Source: DASUCS01 sp041166745
Lineage (GTDB): Bacteria > Actinomycetota > Acidimicrobiia > Acidimicrobiales > JACDCH01
Assembly (NCBI GenBank): GCA_041166745.1
Contig: JBEEGH010000014.1
Location: 42,154 to 106,153, forward strand
Length of the DNA stretch: 64,000 bases
Direction: 5' to 3'
The notes below the pieces were generated by a model. It had not been told where the DNA came from. It saw nothing but the letters and a program-made list of their open reading frames with translations, and searched no databases. Position numbers and translations under genes: made by a program. This document shows positions 16,497 through 24,864 of the stretch, one piece after another (position 1 is the stretch's first letter; each line of letters opens with the position of its first letter).

Positions 16497-17888
16497 TCAT
16501 GCGGCGGTGCCGCCGATGGTCAGCGCTCGGACTCGGAGCGTCGGGACGCCGTCGCCGACGGGGACGCCCTGGCCGTCTTTCCCACACGTGCCGGGAGGGC
16601 CCATCGCGAAGTCGTTGCCGATGGCTTCGATCATCGTGAGCACCTCGGGACCGTTGCCGATGAGGTTGCCTTCGCGCAGCGGATCGGTGATCTCACCGTT
16701 CTCGATCAGGTACGCCTCGGTCATGCCGAAGACGAAATCGCCGGTAGCCGTGTTGACCTGACCGCCGCCGAGCGCTTTCACGAACACGCCGCGCTCGGTG
16801 CCGGCAACGATGTCCGCGGGATCGTCGTCGCCCGCCATGAGGAACGTGTTGGTCATGCGCACCATCGGGAGGTGCTGGTAGCTCTGGCGTCTCCCGTTGC
16901 CCGACCGCTGGCGACCTTCCTTACGCGAACGCAGGAAGTCGTACATGTAGTCGGTGAGGATGCCGTCTTCGATGAGCACGTTGCGCTGCGCGGGGGTGCC
17001 TTCGTCGTCGATGGCGAAGCAGCCCCACTCCTCGCCCATCGTGCCGTCGTCGACGAGCGTGACGAGCGGCGACGCGACCTGCTGACCCTTGCGCCCGCGG
17101 AACACGGATGCGCCTTTACCGACCAGGTCGGCTTCGAGGCCGTGACCGCACGCCTCGTGGAAGAGCACACCGCCCCCGCCCCGCCCGATGACGACCGGCA
17201 TCGTGCCCGACGGTGCGGGACGCGCGTTGAGCTTGGTCAATGCCTGGCGGGCGACCTTGCGAGCGTGGTCCTCGACGTCGATCCGGTCGAAGAGCTCCCA
17301 CCCGATGGTGTGGCCGATCGACTCGTACCCGGTCTGCATGCCCGTGTCGCCCGTGGCCACGCATTGGACGGCGAACAACGTCTTGACCTGATCGTCGTCG
17401 GCGAGCAAACCGTCGCTGTTGGCCACGAGGATGCGCCGCCGGCTGTCGGCCAGCCGGGCCGTGACTTGCTTGATCGCGCCACCTTCAGCGCGGGCGGCGG
17501 CATCGGCCCGGTTGAGCAGGCCGACCTTGGCCGCCTTCTCGATCGAATCGGGCTGGATCGCGACCTCGTTGGGCCGGGGAGCGTTCAGCTTCGTGAGGTC
17601 GACGACGCGCTCGCCGCCGGGGTTCCCCCGAGCCGCGGCAGCCGCGGCCTCGGCGGCCGCTCGCAATCCGTTCTCCGTCAGATCCGCCGTGTGCGCGAAG
17701 CCGGTCGTCTCGCCCACGACCACTCGGATCCCCGCGCCGCGATCGCGACCGGAGCTCAGCTCCTCGATCTTGCCGTCATCGAGCCGTGCCGACGACGACC
17801 GTTTGTCCTCGACGAAGATCTCGGCGAAATCGCCACCCGTACGCAGGGCTGCGCCGAGAACGCGCTGGATGACGGATTCTTCGAGCAC
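16497..17888 (-). CDS. tldD: TldD-type zinc metalloprotease subunit
   Basis: A 463-residue TldD. The zinc motif is in the run GVLFHEACGHGLEADL (HExxxH), with a GTCGKDGQ segment near the C-terminus, as in active members. It works with the TldE subunit encoded next. Other family blocks are GIRVVVGETTGFAHT, VTLVDDGTMGEEWG and MTNTFLMAG. GTG at 17888 has AAGGGGAG about five bases upstream. It is divergent from the thioesterase gene at 17951, with 62 bases between for both promoters. Confidence 0.95.
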   Translation of the reverse strand: MLEESVIQRVLGAALRTGGDFAEIFVEDKRSSSARLDDGKIEELSSGRDRGAGIRVVVGETTGFAHTADLTENGLRAAAEAAAAAARGNPGGERVVDLTKLNAPRPNEVAIQPDSIEKAAKVGLLNRADAAARAEGGAIKQVTARLADSRRRILVANSDGLLADDDQVKTLFAVQCVATGDTGMQTGYESIGHTIGWELFDRIDVEDHARKVARQALTKLNARPAPSGTMPVVIGRGGGGVLFHEACGHGLEADLVGKGASVFRGRKGQQVASPLVTLVDDGTMGEEWGCFAIDDEGTPAQRNVLIEDGILTDYMYDFLRSRKEGRQRSGNGRRQSYQHLPMVRMTNTFLMAGDDDPADIVAGTERGVFVKALGGGQVNTATGDFVFGMTEAYLIENGEITDPLREGNLIGNGPEVLTMIEAIGNDFAMGPPGTCGKDGQGVPVGDGVPTLRVRALTIGGTAA

Positions 17889-17950
17889 AGGCTCCCCTTC
17901 AGTGGTGGACCGAGTTCGCAGGGCGTTCGGAGGCTGCGTATCGTACCCCG

Positions 17951-18328
17951 GTGCCCCCGGAACTAGGCCTGGCCGCAGAGGTCAGGGTGGCCGTCACCGA
18001 CGACGACACGGCCATCGCACTCGGGTCAGGCACGGTGGCCGTCCTGGGGACGCCGCGGGTGGTCGCGCTGGTCGAAGAAGCGTCCGTCAAGGCGCTCGAC
18101 GGGCGTCTCGATCCCGGTACGACCACGGTTGGAATGCGCGTGCAGCTCGACCATCTCGCTCCGACCGCCGTTGGCCACAAGGTGCGCGCCGAGGCCACGC
18201 TCAAAGACATCGAAGGACGCCGGCTCACGTTCGCCGTATCGGTCCACGACGAGCGCGGCTTGGTGGCCGCCGGCAAGGTCACCCGCGTCATCGTCGACAT
18301 CGACCGCTTCATGGACAAGGCCCGATAG
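17951..18328 (+). CDS. FlK-like hotdog-fold thioesterase
   Basis: A 125-residue protein with the layout of the fluoroacetyl-CoA thioesterase-like family. A short N-terminal strand region is followed by GTPRVVALVEEASVKAL, TTVGMRVQLDHLAPTAVG, VRAEATLKDIEGRRLTF and a closing VHDERGLVAAGKVTRVIV. In FlK the catalytic set is Thr, Glu and His; here Glu (EEAS) and His (LDHL) are present. The substrate is probably an acyl-CoA, and true fluoroacetate activity should not be assumed. Start GTG at 17951. It ends 12 bases before the convergent NTF2-like gene. Confidence 0.82.
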   Translation: MPPELGLAAEVRVAVTDDDTAIALGSGTVAVLGTPRVVALVEEASVKALDGRLDPGTTTVGMRVQLDHLAPTAVGHKVRAEATLKDIEGRRLTFAVSVHDERGLVAAGKVTRVIVDIDRFMDKAR

Positions 18329-18340
18329 CCAAGAATTACG

Positions 18341-18778
18341 TCAGGTCATGCGGCTGGGGGCGGTGCGGCCTTCGACGGTGACGTTGCGTTCGGTGAAGAG
18401 CCAGCTACCTGACGTGTCGTCGCGCGTGAGCTCGTCTCGATAGGTGCCCCAGTGGTCGGGGCCGATCTCAGTGACGACGAAGAAGTACGAGGTGGCGGCG
18501 GCCCGACCGGCGGTGACGTCGACGTCGATCGCGATGCTCGACACGTGATGGCGGATGAACGCGTTCGTCGACGTCGACGCCAACTTGCGACCGGCGCCTG
18601 CGAACATCTCGGTGATCGCCGCGCGACCTTCGTGCCGGCCGGAGCCGCGCACCTCGAGCACGCCGGTCTCGGCGAAGCACGCCGCCGCCGCTTCGAACTT
18701 CCCGTGATCGACCGCGTGCGCGTAGCGAGCGATCGACTCACGCACGGCTTCGCGCGCCGCCAGCTCGTCGGGTCTCAT
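18341..18778 (-). CDS. SnoaL-like / NTF2-fold protein
   Basis: A 145-residue NTF2-like protein. It opens with AAREAVRESIARYAHAVD, has the FAETGVLEV strand, a GRAAITEMF helix, HHVSSIAIDVD, and ends in TSGSWLFTERNVTVEG. Family members include ring-cleaving, isomerase and dehydratase enzymes. ATG at 18778 overlaps the stop of the thiamine-diphosphate enzyme gene in ATGA. It is the last gene of a four-gene operon (lipoprotein, hydrolase, ThDP enzyme, NTF2-like), so it may act on a product of that pathway. Confidence 0.8.
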   Translation of the reverse strand: MRPDELAAREAVRESIARYAHAVDHGKFEAAAACFAETGVLEVRGSGRHEGRAAITEMFAGAGRKLASTSTNAFIRHHVSSIAIDVDVTAGRAAATSYFFVVTEIGPDHWGTYRDELTRDDTSGSWLFTERNVTVEGRTAPSRMT

Positions 18779-20394
18779 CCGAGATTGGACGTGCGCGGGT
18801 ATTGGTCGGTCGGGTCGGTCAGCACGTTGACGACGTACGGCACGCCCGCGGCGAACCCGCGATCGAGCGCCGGGCCGAGGTCGTCGGGTGACGTCACCAG
18901 CTCGCCGGCACCGCCCAACGCCTCGACGACCTGGTCGTAACGGCAGCCGGGCTGCAGGTCGGCGGCCACGTCGTAGCCGTAGATCGCCTGCATCGGATGC
19001 TTCTCGAGTCCCCAGATGCCGTTGTTGCCCACGACGATGACGACGGGTAGGTCGTGGCGCACCAGCGAGTCCGCGTCCATCAGCGAGAAGCCGGCGGCGC
19101 CGTCGCCGAGCATGACCACCACCTGGCGGTCGGGATGGGCGACGCGAGCAGCCATCGCGTAGCCCATGCCCGTGCCGAGGCAGCCGTACGGCCCGGCGTC
19201 GAGCCAGCAGCCTGGGCCGTACGAGTCGATGTACTTGCCGGCATACGACACGAAGTCGCCGCCGTCGCAGACCACGATGGCGTCGTGGTCGAGGCGGCGG
19301 CGCAGCTCGCCATAGATGCGAGTCGGCTTGATCGGATCGCTGTTCGCCTCGAGCAACGGCACCTCGGTAGCCGCCGCGGCGGACTCGGCGTCGCGCAGCC
19401 GCGAGATCCACGGCTCGTGGTCTGCACGATTGCCCGACCAGTCGGCAAAGGCCGTGAGGATCGCACCGAGGTCGCCGCACGGGGCCGCTGCGGTGGCGAC
19501 GTGGGTGGAGCGTTGCGCTTCGCTGTCGACGACGTGCACGACCTTCGCCTCACCGAATGATCCGAACGACAGGCGGAAGTCGAGCGGCGCCCCCACGACG
19601 ACCACGACGTCGGCTTCGGACTTCAACAATCCACGCGTGCGCGAAAACGCGAGCTCGTGGTCGGCCGGCAGGCAGCCCCGCCCGAGCCCGTTGGCAAACA
19701 CGGGCACGCGCAGTGCCTCTGCGGCCGCGCGCAACGCCTCCCACGCGGTGTCGAAGTACACGTCGGTTCCGGCGATGATGGCGGGCCGCTGCGCGCCCGC
19801 GATCAGCTCGACCGCGCGCCCGACCTCGTCGGAATCAGCGTCGGCACCGCGCGGCACGATCGCGTCAGGGATCTCGCTCGACCCGTGGCGGAAGACCACG
19901 TCGAGCGGAAAGTCGCAGAACACCGGACCGCGATGCGGCGTGAGGGCTTCGCGTGCGAGCTCATCGACGAGCGCGGCGATGCCATCGACATCAGTTGCCG
20001 TGGCGGCTCGCTTGGTGATCGGCGCGAGCACCGGCACGTGGTCGAACTCCTGCAACGAACCGGCACCCCACCGCGCCTGCGGCGCTCGACCGCCGAGCAC
20101 CACCAGTGGTGTGCCGTTGAAATGCGCGGACGTGACGGCGGATATGCCGTTGGTGACACCGGGGCCGGCTGTGAGCACGGCTAGGCCTGGTCGACGCGTG
20201 AGCTTGGCGGTGGCCTCGGCCGCGAACGTCGCCGTTTGCTCGTGCCGCACATCGATGATGCGCCAATCGGTACTCGCGCCCTTCACGACCGCGTCGTAGA
20301 ACGGGAAGATGTGCCCACCCGAGAGCGTGAACATCTCACGCACGCCATATCCGGAGAGTGCCGCCAGCGCCAACTCACCGCCGTGTCCGTTCAT
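18775..20394 (-). CDS. Thiamine-diphosphate-dependent enzyme, acetolactate synthase-like
   Basis: A 539-residue enzyme with the three-domain layout of the acetolactate synthase, benzoylformate decarboxylase and 2-hydroxyacyl-CoA lyase superfamily. The catalytic Glu is in RHEQTATFAAEA (about residue 52). The cofactor and Mg site is GDGAAGFSLMDADSLV ending in VGNNGIWG. Substrate residues do not identify one reaction; a lyase or decarboxylase of a 2-keto or 2-hydroxyacyl substrate is the best inference. ATG at 20394 overlaps the upstream hydrolase stop in ATGA; an upstream start would add 16 residues inside that gene. It lies in a coupled operon with a hydrolase and an NTF2-like protein. Confidence 0.88.
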   Translation of the reverse strand: MNGHGGELALAALSGYGVREMFTLSGGHIFPFYDAVVKGASTDWRIIDVRHEQTATFAAEATAKLTRRPGLAVLTAGPGVTNGISAVTSAHFNGTPLVVLGGRAPQARWGAGSLQEFDHVPVLAPITKRAATATDVDGIAALVDELAREALTPHRGPVFCDFPLDVVFRHGSSEIPDAIVPRGADADSDEVGRAVELIAGAQRPAIIAGTDVYFDTAWEALRAAAEALRVPVFANGLGRGCLPADHELAFSRTRGLLKSEADVVVVVGAPLDFRLSFGSFGEAKVVHVVDSEAQRSTHVATAAAPCGDLGAILTAFADWSGNRADHEPWISRLRDAESAAAATEVPLLEANSDPIKPTRIYGELRRRLDHDAIVVCDGGDFVSYAGKYIDSYGPGCWLDAGPYGCLGTGMGYAMAARVAHPDRQVVVMLGDGAAGFSLMDADSLVRHDLPVVIVVGNNGIWGLEKHPMQAIYGYDVAADLQPGCRYDQVVEALGGAGELVTSPDDLGPALDRGFAAGVPYVVNVLTDPTDQYPRTSNLG

Positions 20395-21209
20395 ACCGGT
20401 GCGGCAACTCTCGCGAGGAACGTCGAGAGCGCGTTCCACCACGCGTCGGGGTTCTCGAACTGCGGGCTGTGACCCGCGTTTGGGATTACCGCGAGCTCGC
20501 CGCCGGGAATGGCCTCTGCCATCGCCATCGACGGCTTGACGATCGGTCGATCTTGCTCGCCGGTGATGACGAGCGTGGGCATCGGGAGCGATCGCAACGC
20601 GTCGAGTCGGTCGCTCGCCTCGAACATCGCGCGGAGGAGCCCGGCGTACGCGGCCGGCGCCGTGTCGCGGAACTTGCGGTCGTTGAACTCGGCGTAGCCG
20701 GGACGCTCAGCGATCAAGCGGAGGTGCGCGGGCGAATCGAGCGTGCCGCCGCGTTCGGCCAACGCCGCCGCCAATCCATCGATGCCTTGCTCCTCGACCA
20801 CCGCGATCGCCAACTCGACTTCGTCAGAAGTGACGAACGGCAACGGGCCATGGAGCGTGTCCATCAGCACGAGGCCGGCTAACCGCTCCGGCGCGCGCAG
20901 CGCTGCAACCTGTGCGGCCATGCCACCCATCGAATGGCCGAGCAGGACGAACTTGGCGTCGCCGCCCCACAACTCGTCGGCCAACGCGAACAGGTCGGTC
21001 GCGAGAGCGTCGAACGTGTACTGCGCTTTGTCGTCGGGCTTCTCGCTCGCTCCGTGACCGCGATTGTCGGGTGCGACTGCGTGCCACCCGGCCTCCGCCA
21101 ACGGATCCAGCCACTCCGTGAAGTCTTCCTTCGCTCCGGTGAACCCGTGCACGAGCATGAAGGGTCGCCCCCCGGCACCCGCATCTGCGTACGCGAGCTT
21201 TGCCATCAT
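20391..21209 (-). CDS. Alpha/beta hydrolase
   Basis: A 272-residue alpha/beta-fold hydrolase. The oxyanion region is MLVHGFTGAKEDF, the nucleophile Ser is in LLGHSMGGMA, the Asp in ITGEQDRPI and the His in NAGHSPQFE, so the triad is complete. PDNRGHGASEKP is the usual loop after strand 4. Esterase or acyl-bond hydrolysis is likely, but the substrate is unknown. Two adjacent ATG codons occur at 21209 and 21206, and the stop of the lipoprotein gene overlaps them. It is the second gene of the operon with the thiamine-diphosphate enzyme, suggesting action in the same pathway. Confidence 0.9.
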   Translation of the reverse strand: MMAKLAYADAGAGGRPFMLVHGFTGAKEDFTEWLDPLAEAGWHAVAPDNRGHGASEKPDDKAQYTFDALATDLFALADELWGGDAKFVLLGHSMGGMAAQVAALRAPERLAGLVLMDTLHGPLPFVTSDEVELAIAVVEEQGIDGLAAALAERGGTLDSPAHLRLIAERPGYAEFNDRKFRDTAPAAYAGLLRAMFEASDRLDALRSLPMPTLVITGEQDRPIVKPSMAMAEAIPGGELAVIPNAGHSPQFENPDAWWNALSTFLARVAAPV

Positions 21210-21796
21210 CCCCCTGTCGTTCCTCCGAAGAGGCGGTTCACCACTTCAGTCTCGTCGGTCACTTGATCCGCCGCTGGCGGGTCGATGACAACCGGCGCTC
21301 CGAGATCGAAATACTCCAGCGAAACCAGGGCGCTGCCCTCGCTCGACCCGTCAGCGAAGCGCATCGTGGTCGGCTGGACAAGTCCGTCGCTGCCGCGCAC
21401 CTCGTCGAGCAGCCGCCGAGGATCGATGATCGACGACGGCAGCAGCTCGGAGGTCGCACCGCGCACCATGATCCACCTCGTCGTGACTCCGAGCAGGCGC
21501 GTCAGGTAAGGCCAGTCGATGTACATGGCATCGGTTGTCGCAACGATCGCCACCTGGCCGTCGGCGTCCGGAATGAACGCGGAGAAGTCGGTGACGATCG
21601 AGAACAGGTGTCGGTCGTCGTCGAAGGCCCCTGTTGCTCGAAGCGACCGGGCCTGGGCCGGCTCAGTGGCGACGACCGCCGCCTCGAAGCGACCCGTGTG
21701 TCGAACAATGGTGCGCTCGTCGGGGCGCTCGTCATTCGCGCATGCCGCCAAAAGCCCAGCGAGAACAAATGCCGCAACTGCGAGCCGGTAGCCCAT
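21206..21796 (-). CDS. Putative lipoprotein
   Basis: A 196-residue protein with an N-terminal lipoprotein signal: a hydrophobic core (YRLAVAAFVLAGLLA) and the lipobox LLAAC with the cysteine at about residue 19. The rest (strands such as FEAAVVATEP, FSIVTDFSAFIPD and VAIVATTDAMYIDWPYL) resembles no family I can name with confidence. It weakly recalls LppX/LprG-like proteins in having 'threshold' strands around a Tyr-containing segment. It is first in the four-gene operon and starts divergent from the flippase-like gene, with 147 bases between them. Confidence 0.75.
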   Translation of the reverse strand: MGYRLAVAAFVLAGLLAACANDERPDERTIVRHTGRFEAAVVATEPAQARSLRATGAFDDDRHLFSIVTDFSAFIPDADGQVAIVATTDAMYIDWPYLTRLLGVTTRWIMVRGATSELLPSSIIDPRRLLDEVRGSDGLVQPTTMRFADGSSEGSALVSLEYFDLGAPVVIDPPAADQVTDETEVVNRLFGGTTGG

Positions 21797-21943
21797 TGCC
21801 TACTCCCCGAGATTGCCCTGTGAGAGGGCCACGGGGAATGGCCGAGGAACCGAGACCCTGCGCCGTAGACTCGGGCGGTTCGTGGGCAACGGTAGCGAAC
21901 GACGGTCGACCGGGTGGGGGCATACCCGTAAAGTGACCGACGG

Positions 21944-22981
21944 ATGGAAGGGGATGCGGTGGGAGAGTCGGTGCAGAGCGCGGAAGCGCCAGCGGCGCGT
22001 TCTCGCGTCTCCACGCGGCGCCGCCCATACGTACTCGCCGCGCGGATCGCGCTCAGTGCGCTCATGCTCGGAGTGTTGCTACGGCGCATGCCGCACTTCC
22101 GCTTCGACAGCCTGCTCCCCGATTGGAATCGCGACACCGCGATGTTCCTCGCGCTGGCGATGGTGTTCACTCTCGCCGGCATCGTGTTGTCAACGCTGCG
22201 CTGGCGCGCGGTGCTGGCCGCGCTCGGACAAGACGCAAAGCTCGGGCATCTCCTCTCCCACAACCTCGCGGGCCTGTTCGTGTCCAACGTGTTGCCCACG
22301 ACGATCGGCGGCGACGTGCTGCGCGTGTCGCGCCTCTCGCGCGAGAACGGCGAATCCACCACATCGTTTGCATCGGTCGTGCTCGAGCGCCTCACCGGTT
22401 GGTTGGTCCTTCCGGTCATCACGCTCGTCGGCTTCCTGGTCAATCCCGGACTCCGCCATCTCGGTAGCGCTACCGAAGTCGCAATCGCATTGTCGGCCGG
22501 CACGCTGATCGCGCTCGTCGCCGTGATGCTGAGCGTCGCCAGCCACCGGTTCGGCGCGCGCGTCGCGGGTAGCGACGGCTGGCGCCGGTTCGCCTCCGCT
22601 GTGCACCTCGGGATGGAACGGCTCCGTCGGCATCCGGCGGCCGCGTTGAACGTGCTCGTGGTCGGGTTCGCCTATCAGCTCGTGCTCGTCTTCGCGGCCC
22701 TAATGGCCGCCAAGGCGGTCGGCATGAGCGTGGCCGTCGGCCCTACGGCACTGCTCGCCTTCTTCCCCGCGGTGCTGATCGCCCAAGTGCTGCCGATCTC
22801 GATCGCCGGCCTCGGCGTGCGTGAAGGCGCCTTCGTACTCTTCCTCACACCGCTCGGCGTTCCCACCGAGCAGGCCATCGCCCTCGGCCTGCTGCTGTAC
22901 CTGCTGAACCTCGGGGTGAGTCTCCTCGGCGCACCGGCGTTTGCCGTGGGCGGCCGAGGTCGCGCGACGCTTGCTGCGTGA
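21944..22981 (+). CDS. Flippase-like integral membrane protein (LPG synthase TM / UPF0104)
   Basis: A 345-residue polytopic protein of the family covering the membrane half of MprF and archaeal AglD-type proteins. The family blocks are a LSTLRWRAVL segment after helix 2, a loop NVLPTTIGGDVLRVSRL, a SVVLERLTG segment and the C-terminal PISIAGLGVREGAF. These proteins are thought to flip or bind lipid-linked substrates. ATG at 21944 is used; GTG at 21959 is possible. The stop overlaps the next gene, a PAP2-type enzyme, in GTGA, so the two likely work on the same membrane lipid. Confidence 0.88.
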   Translation: MEGDAVGESVQSAEAPAARSRVSTRRRPYVLAARIALSALMLGVLLRRMPHFRFDSLLPDWNRDTAMFLALAMVFTLAGIVLSTLRWRAVLAALGQDAKLGHLLSHNLAGLFVSNVLPTTIGGDVLRVSRLSRENGESTTSFASVVLERLTGWLVLPVITLVGFLVNPGLRHLGSATEVAIALSAGTLIALVAVMLSVASHRFGARVAGSDGWRRFASAVHLGMERLRRHPAAALNVLVVGFAYQLVLVFAALMAAKAVGMSVAVGPTALLAFFPAVLIAQVLPISIAGLGVREGAFVLFLTPLGVPTEQAIALGLLLYLLNLGVSLLGAPAFAVGGRGRATLAA

Positions 22982-23811
22982 GCGACTCGTCCCTCGAGCC
23001 TGACGTCGCGGCCGTACGACGACGGCCCATCTGGCGCGAGGTCGTCTACATCGTCGGGATCTACCTCGTGTACTCGACCGTGCGGAATCGGTTCGGCTCC
23101 GCCGGAGGCGAGCCGGGTCACGCCAACGGCATCGCTTTCGACCACGCCGTCGACGTCATCGACGTCGAGCGCGGGCTCAAACTCTTCTTCGAGCAGAGCG
23201 TGCAGTCGTGGTACCTCGACCTTCCGGCACACGGATTCATCCAAGCGTGGAACGTGTTCTACGGAACCGCCCACTTCGTCGTCACCGCCGCGGCCCTCGT
23301 CTGGCTCTTCCTGCGTGACCCCGCCCGCTATCCGCGCTGGCGCAACACGCTGGCGTGTACGACGTTGCTCGCGTTGATCGGTTTCGCGGCGTTCTCGCTC
23401 ATGCCGCCGCGACTGCTCGACGAGCCGCCCGACCGATTTGGTCCACCGCCCGCGGCGCATCACGAAAGCTTCGGCTTCGTCGACACATTGGCCGTGTTCC
23501 CGACGTTCTGGTCCTTCGACTCCGGAGGGCTGAAGAAGCTTTCGAATCAATACGCGGCGATGCCCAGCCTGCACATGGGCTGGTCGACATGGAGTGCACT
23601 CGTGCTGTTTCCACTCGTGCGGCGACGCTGGGCCCGCATTCTCGTTGGGCTGTATCCAGTCGCCACGTTCTTCTGCATCATCCTCACCGCGAATCACTTC
23701 TGGATCGACGCCGCGATCGGACTCCTCGTACTCGGTGCGGGCTATCTCCTCGGCAGCAGAGTCGCCGAGTTCTGGGAACGACGAGCAACCGCGTCGCTAT
23801 CAGTCGCATAG
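22978..23811 (+). CDS. PAP2-superfamily membrane protein, inositol-phosphorylceramide-synthase-like
   Basis: A 277-residue membrane protein with about six helices. The PAP2-type active-site motifs are YAAMPSLHMGWSTW (PSxH) and ILTANHFWIDAAIG (HxxxD), as in the PAP2_3 branch that contains inositol phosphorylceramide and related lipid head-group transferases. It could move a phospho-head-group between lipids or hydrolyse lipid phosphate. GTG at 22978 is coupled to the flippase-like gene. Its last 12 bases overlap the end of the convergent DUF2332 gene. Confidence 0.85.
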   Translation: MSDSSLEPDVAAVRRRPIWREVVYIVGIYLVYSTVRNRFGSAGGEPGHANGIAFDHAVDVIDVERGLKLFFEQSVQSWYLDLPAHGFIQAWNVFYGTAHFVVTAAALVWLFLRDPARYPRWRNTLACTTLLALIGFAAFSLMPPRLLDEPPDRFGPPPAAHHESFGFVDTLAVFPTFWSFDSGGLKKLSNQYAAMPSLHMGWSTWSALVLFPLVRRRWARILVGLYPVATFFCIILTANHFWIDAAIGLLVLGAGYLLGSRVAEFWERRATASLSVA

Positions 23812-24864
23812 GCGCACTGGCCGGCCGTGGTATCCGCTGATGGCCAACACGCGCTCATCCCCCGGCCATTGCCTGAGTCGCACTTCTGCGCCTTTCGTCG
23901 GGTCGACGCCGGGCTCCATTCGCAGCCAGGCGACCGGCGCACTCGCCGACGCGCGCGCGCCGGCCGCTTTCACCGCGTCTCGAACGGCGGATCGGGTGTC
24001 CGGTGTGAGGTACTGCCAGACGATCGACTGGAAGAGCACGGTCGCAACTCCGTTGACCACTCGATCGAGTTGCTCCACCACCCACTGGCTGGCATCGGCG
24101 CGATCCACATCGACTGGGACCAAGGGCGCGAGGGCCAACGCCGCGTCCAGCGCGGCCATGCGCTCGAGCTGATCCGGCCATACGAACGACCGCAGGAGTT
24201 GACGTCCATCCGAGCTCGTGGCATCGATCGGGTTCCGATCGCAGCCTCGGCGGTCGACCACCACGGCCTCCACATCCAATCGCGGCAGGGGATCGACATA
24301 GACGTCGGTGAAGCACAACGCGGCGTTCGCGGTGCCCCATGCTGATCCTTCGGCCCCGCCCTCGTAGCGGTACTGGTCCCATCGGAGGTTCAGGCCCGCG
24401 CTCGTTCCGAGCTCGAGAATGCGCAACGGCAACCCGGTCGACTCGGCCACCGCGAGGAATCCCGGCAACAGCGACGCGCACCGGCCGACCTCGTTGGTCT
24501 GCACGGTGCGGGCCAGGGACTCGACCACGCGCCCGCGATGCTCAACCACCGTTGCAAGGAACGCGGCTCCGGGATCGAGCTCGGGATCGTCGGGCTCGAA
24601 CTGTCCACCGGCTGACGGGTAGTAGCGCGCGAGGTCGGGCGCGTCACCGTCGAGCACGAGCCGGTGCACGCCGCCGAGAAATCGCAACGGCAGCGCGTCG
24701 AGCACCGGGTCGACTCCCTGGGGAGTCTGCGCGAGCACCTCGGCGCAAATGCCGTGCTGCTCGGCGTCGTCGACCGCGAGCCCGAGGAGCCGGTGGTAGA
24801 GCGGGCTCGTCGCCAGTCCGTCGCGTTGATACCGAAAGGCGGCGAGGATCGAATCGAGTGTCAT
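23800..24864 (-). CDS. DUF2332 family protein
   Basis: A 354-residue protein of an actinobacterial family without known function. Typical blocks are SPLYHRLLGLAVDD, LPLRFLGGVHRLVL, QTNEVGRCASLLPGF, ILELGTSAGLNLRWDQYRY and VVDRRGCDRNPID. The ELGTSAGLNL segment looks like a methyltransferase-type nucleotide loop, which hints at SAM binding but is inference only. ATG at 24864 overlaps the stop of the cyclase gene by one base, giving a cyclase-DUF2332 pair. Its 3' end overlaps the PAP2-like gene from the other strand. Confidence 0.85.
   Translation of the reverse strand: MTLDSILAAFRYQRDGLATSPLYHRLLGLAVDDAEQHGICAEVLAQTPQGVDPVLDALPLRFLGGVHRLVLDGDAPDLARYYPSAGGQFEPDDPELDPGAAFLATVVEHRGRVVESLARTVQTNEVGRCASLLPGFLAVAESTGLPLRILELGTSAGLNLRWDQYRYEGGAEGSAWGTANAALCFTDVYVDPLPRLDVEAVVVDRRGCDRNPIDATSSDGRQLLRSFVWPDQLERMAALDAALALAPLVPVDVDRADASQWVVEQLDRVVNGVATVLFQSIVWQYLTPDTRSAVRDAVKAAGARASASAPVAWLRMEPGVDPTKGAEVRLRQWPGDERVLAISGYHGRPVRLCD

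Noticed and set aside
17951..18328. Fluoroacetate resistance gene
   Set aside because: The fold resembles FlK, but this hotdog family is broad and there is no fluorometabolite context; only a general thioesterase call is justified.
23800..23811. Frameshift at the PAP2-like/DUF2332 junction
   Set aside because: A 12-base overlap of two convergent gene ends is common in compact genomes, and both proteins end normally.
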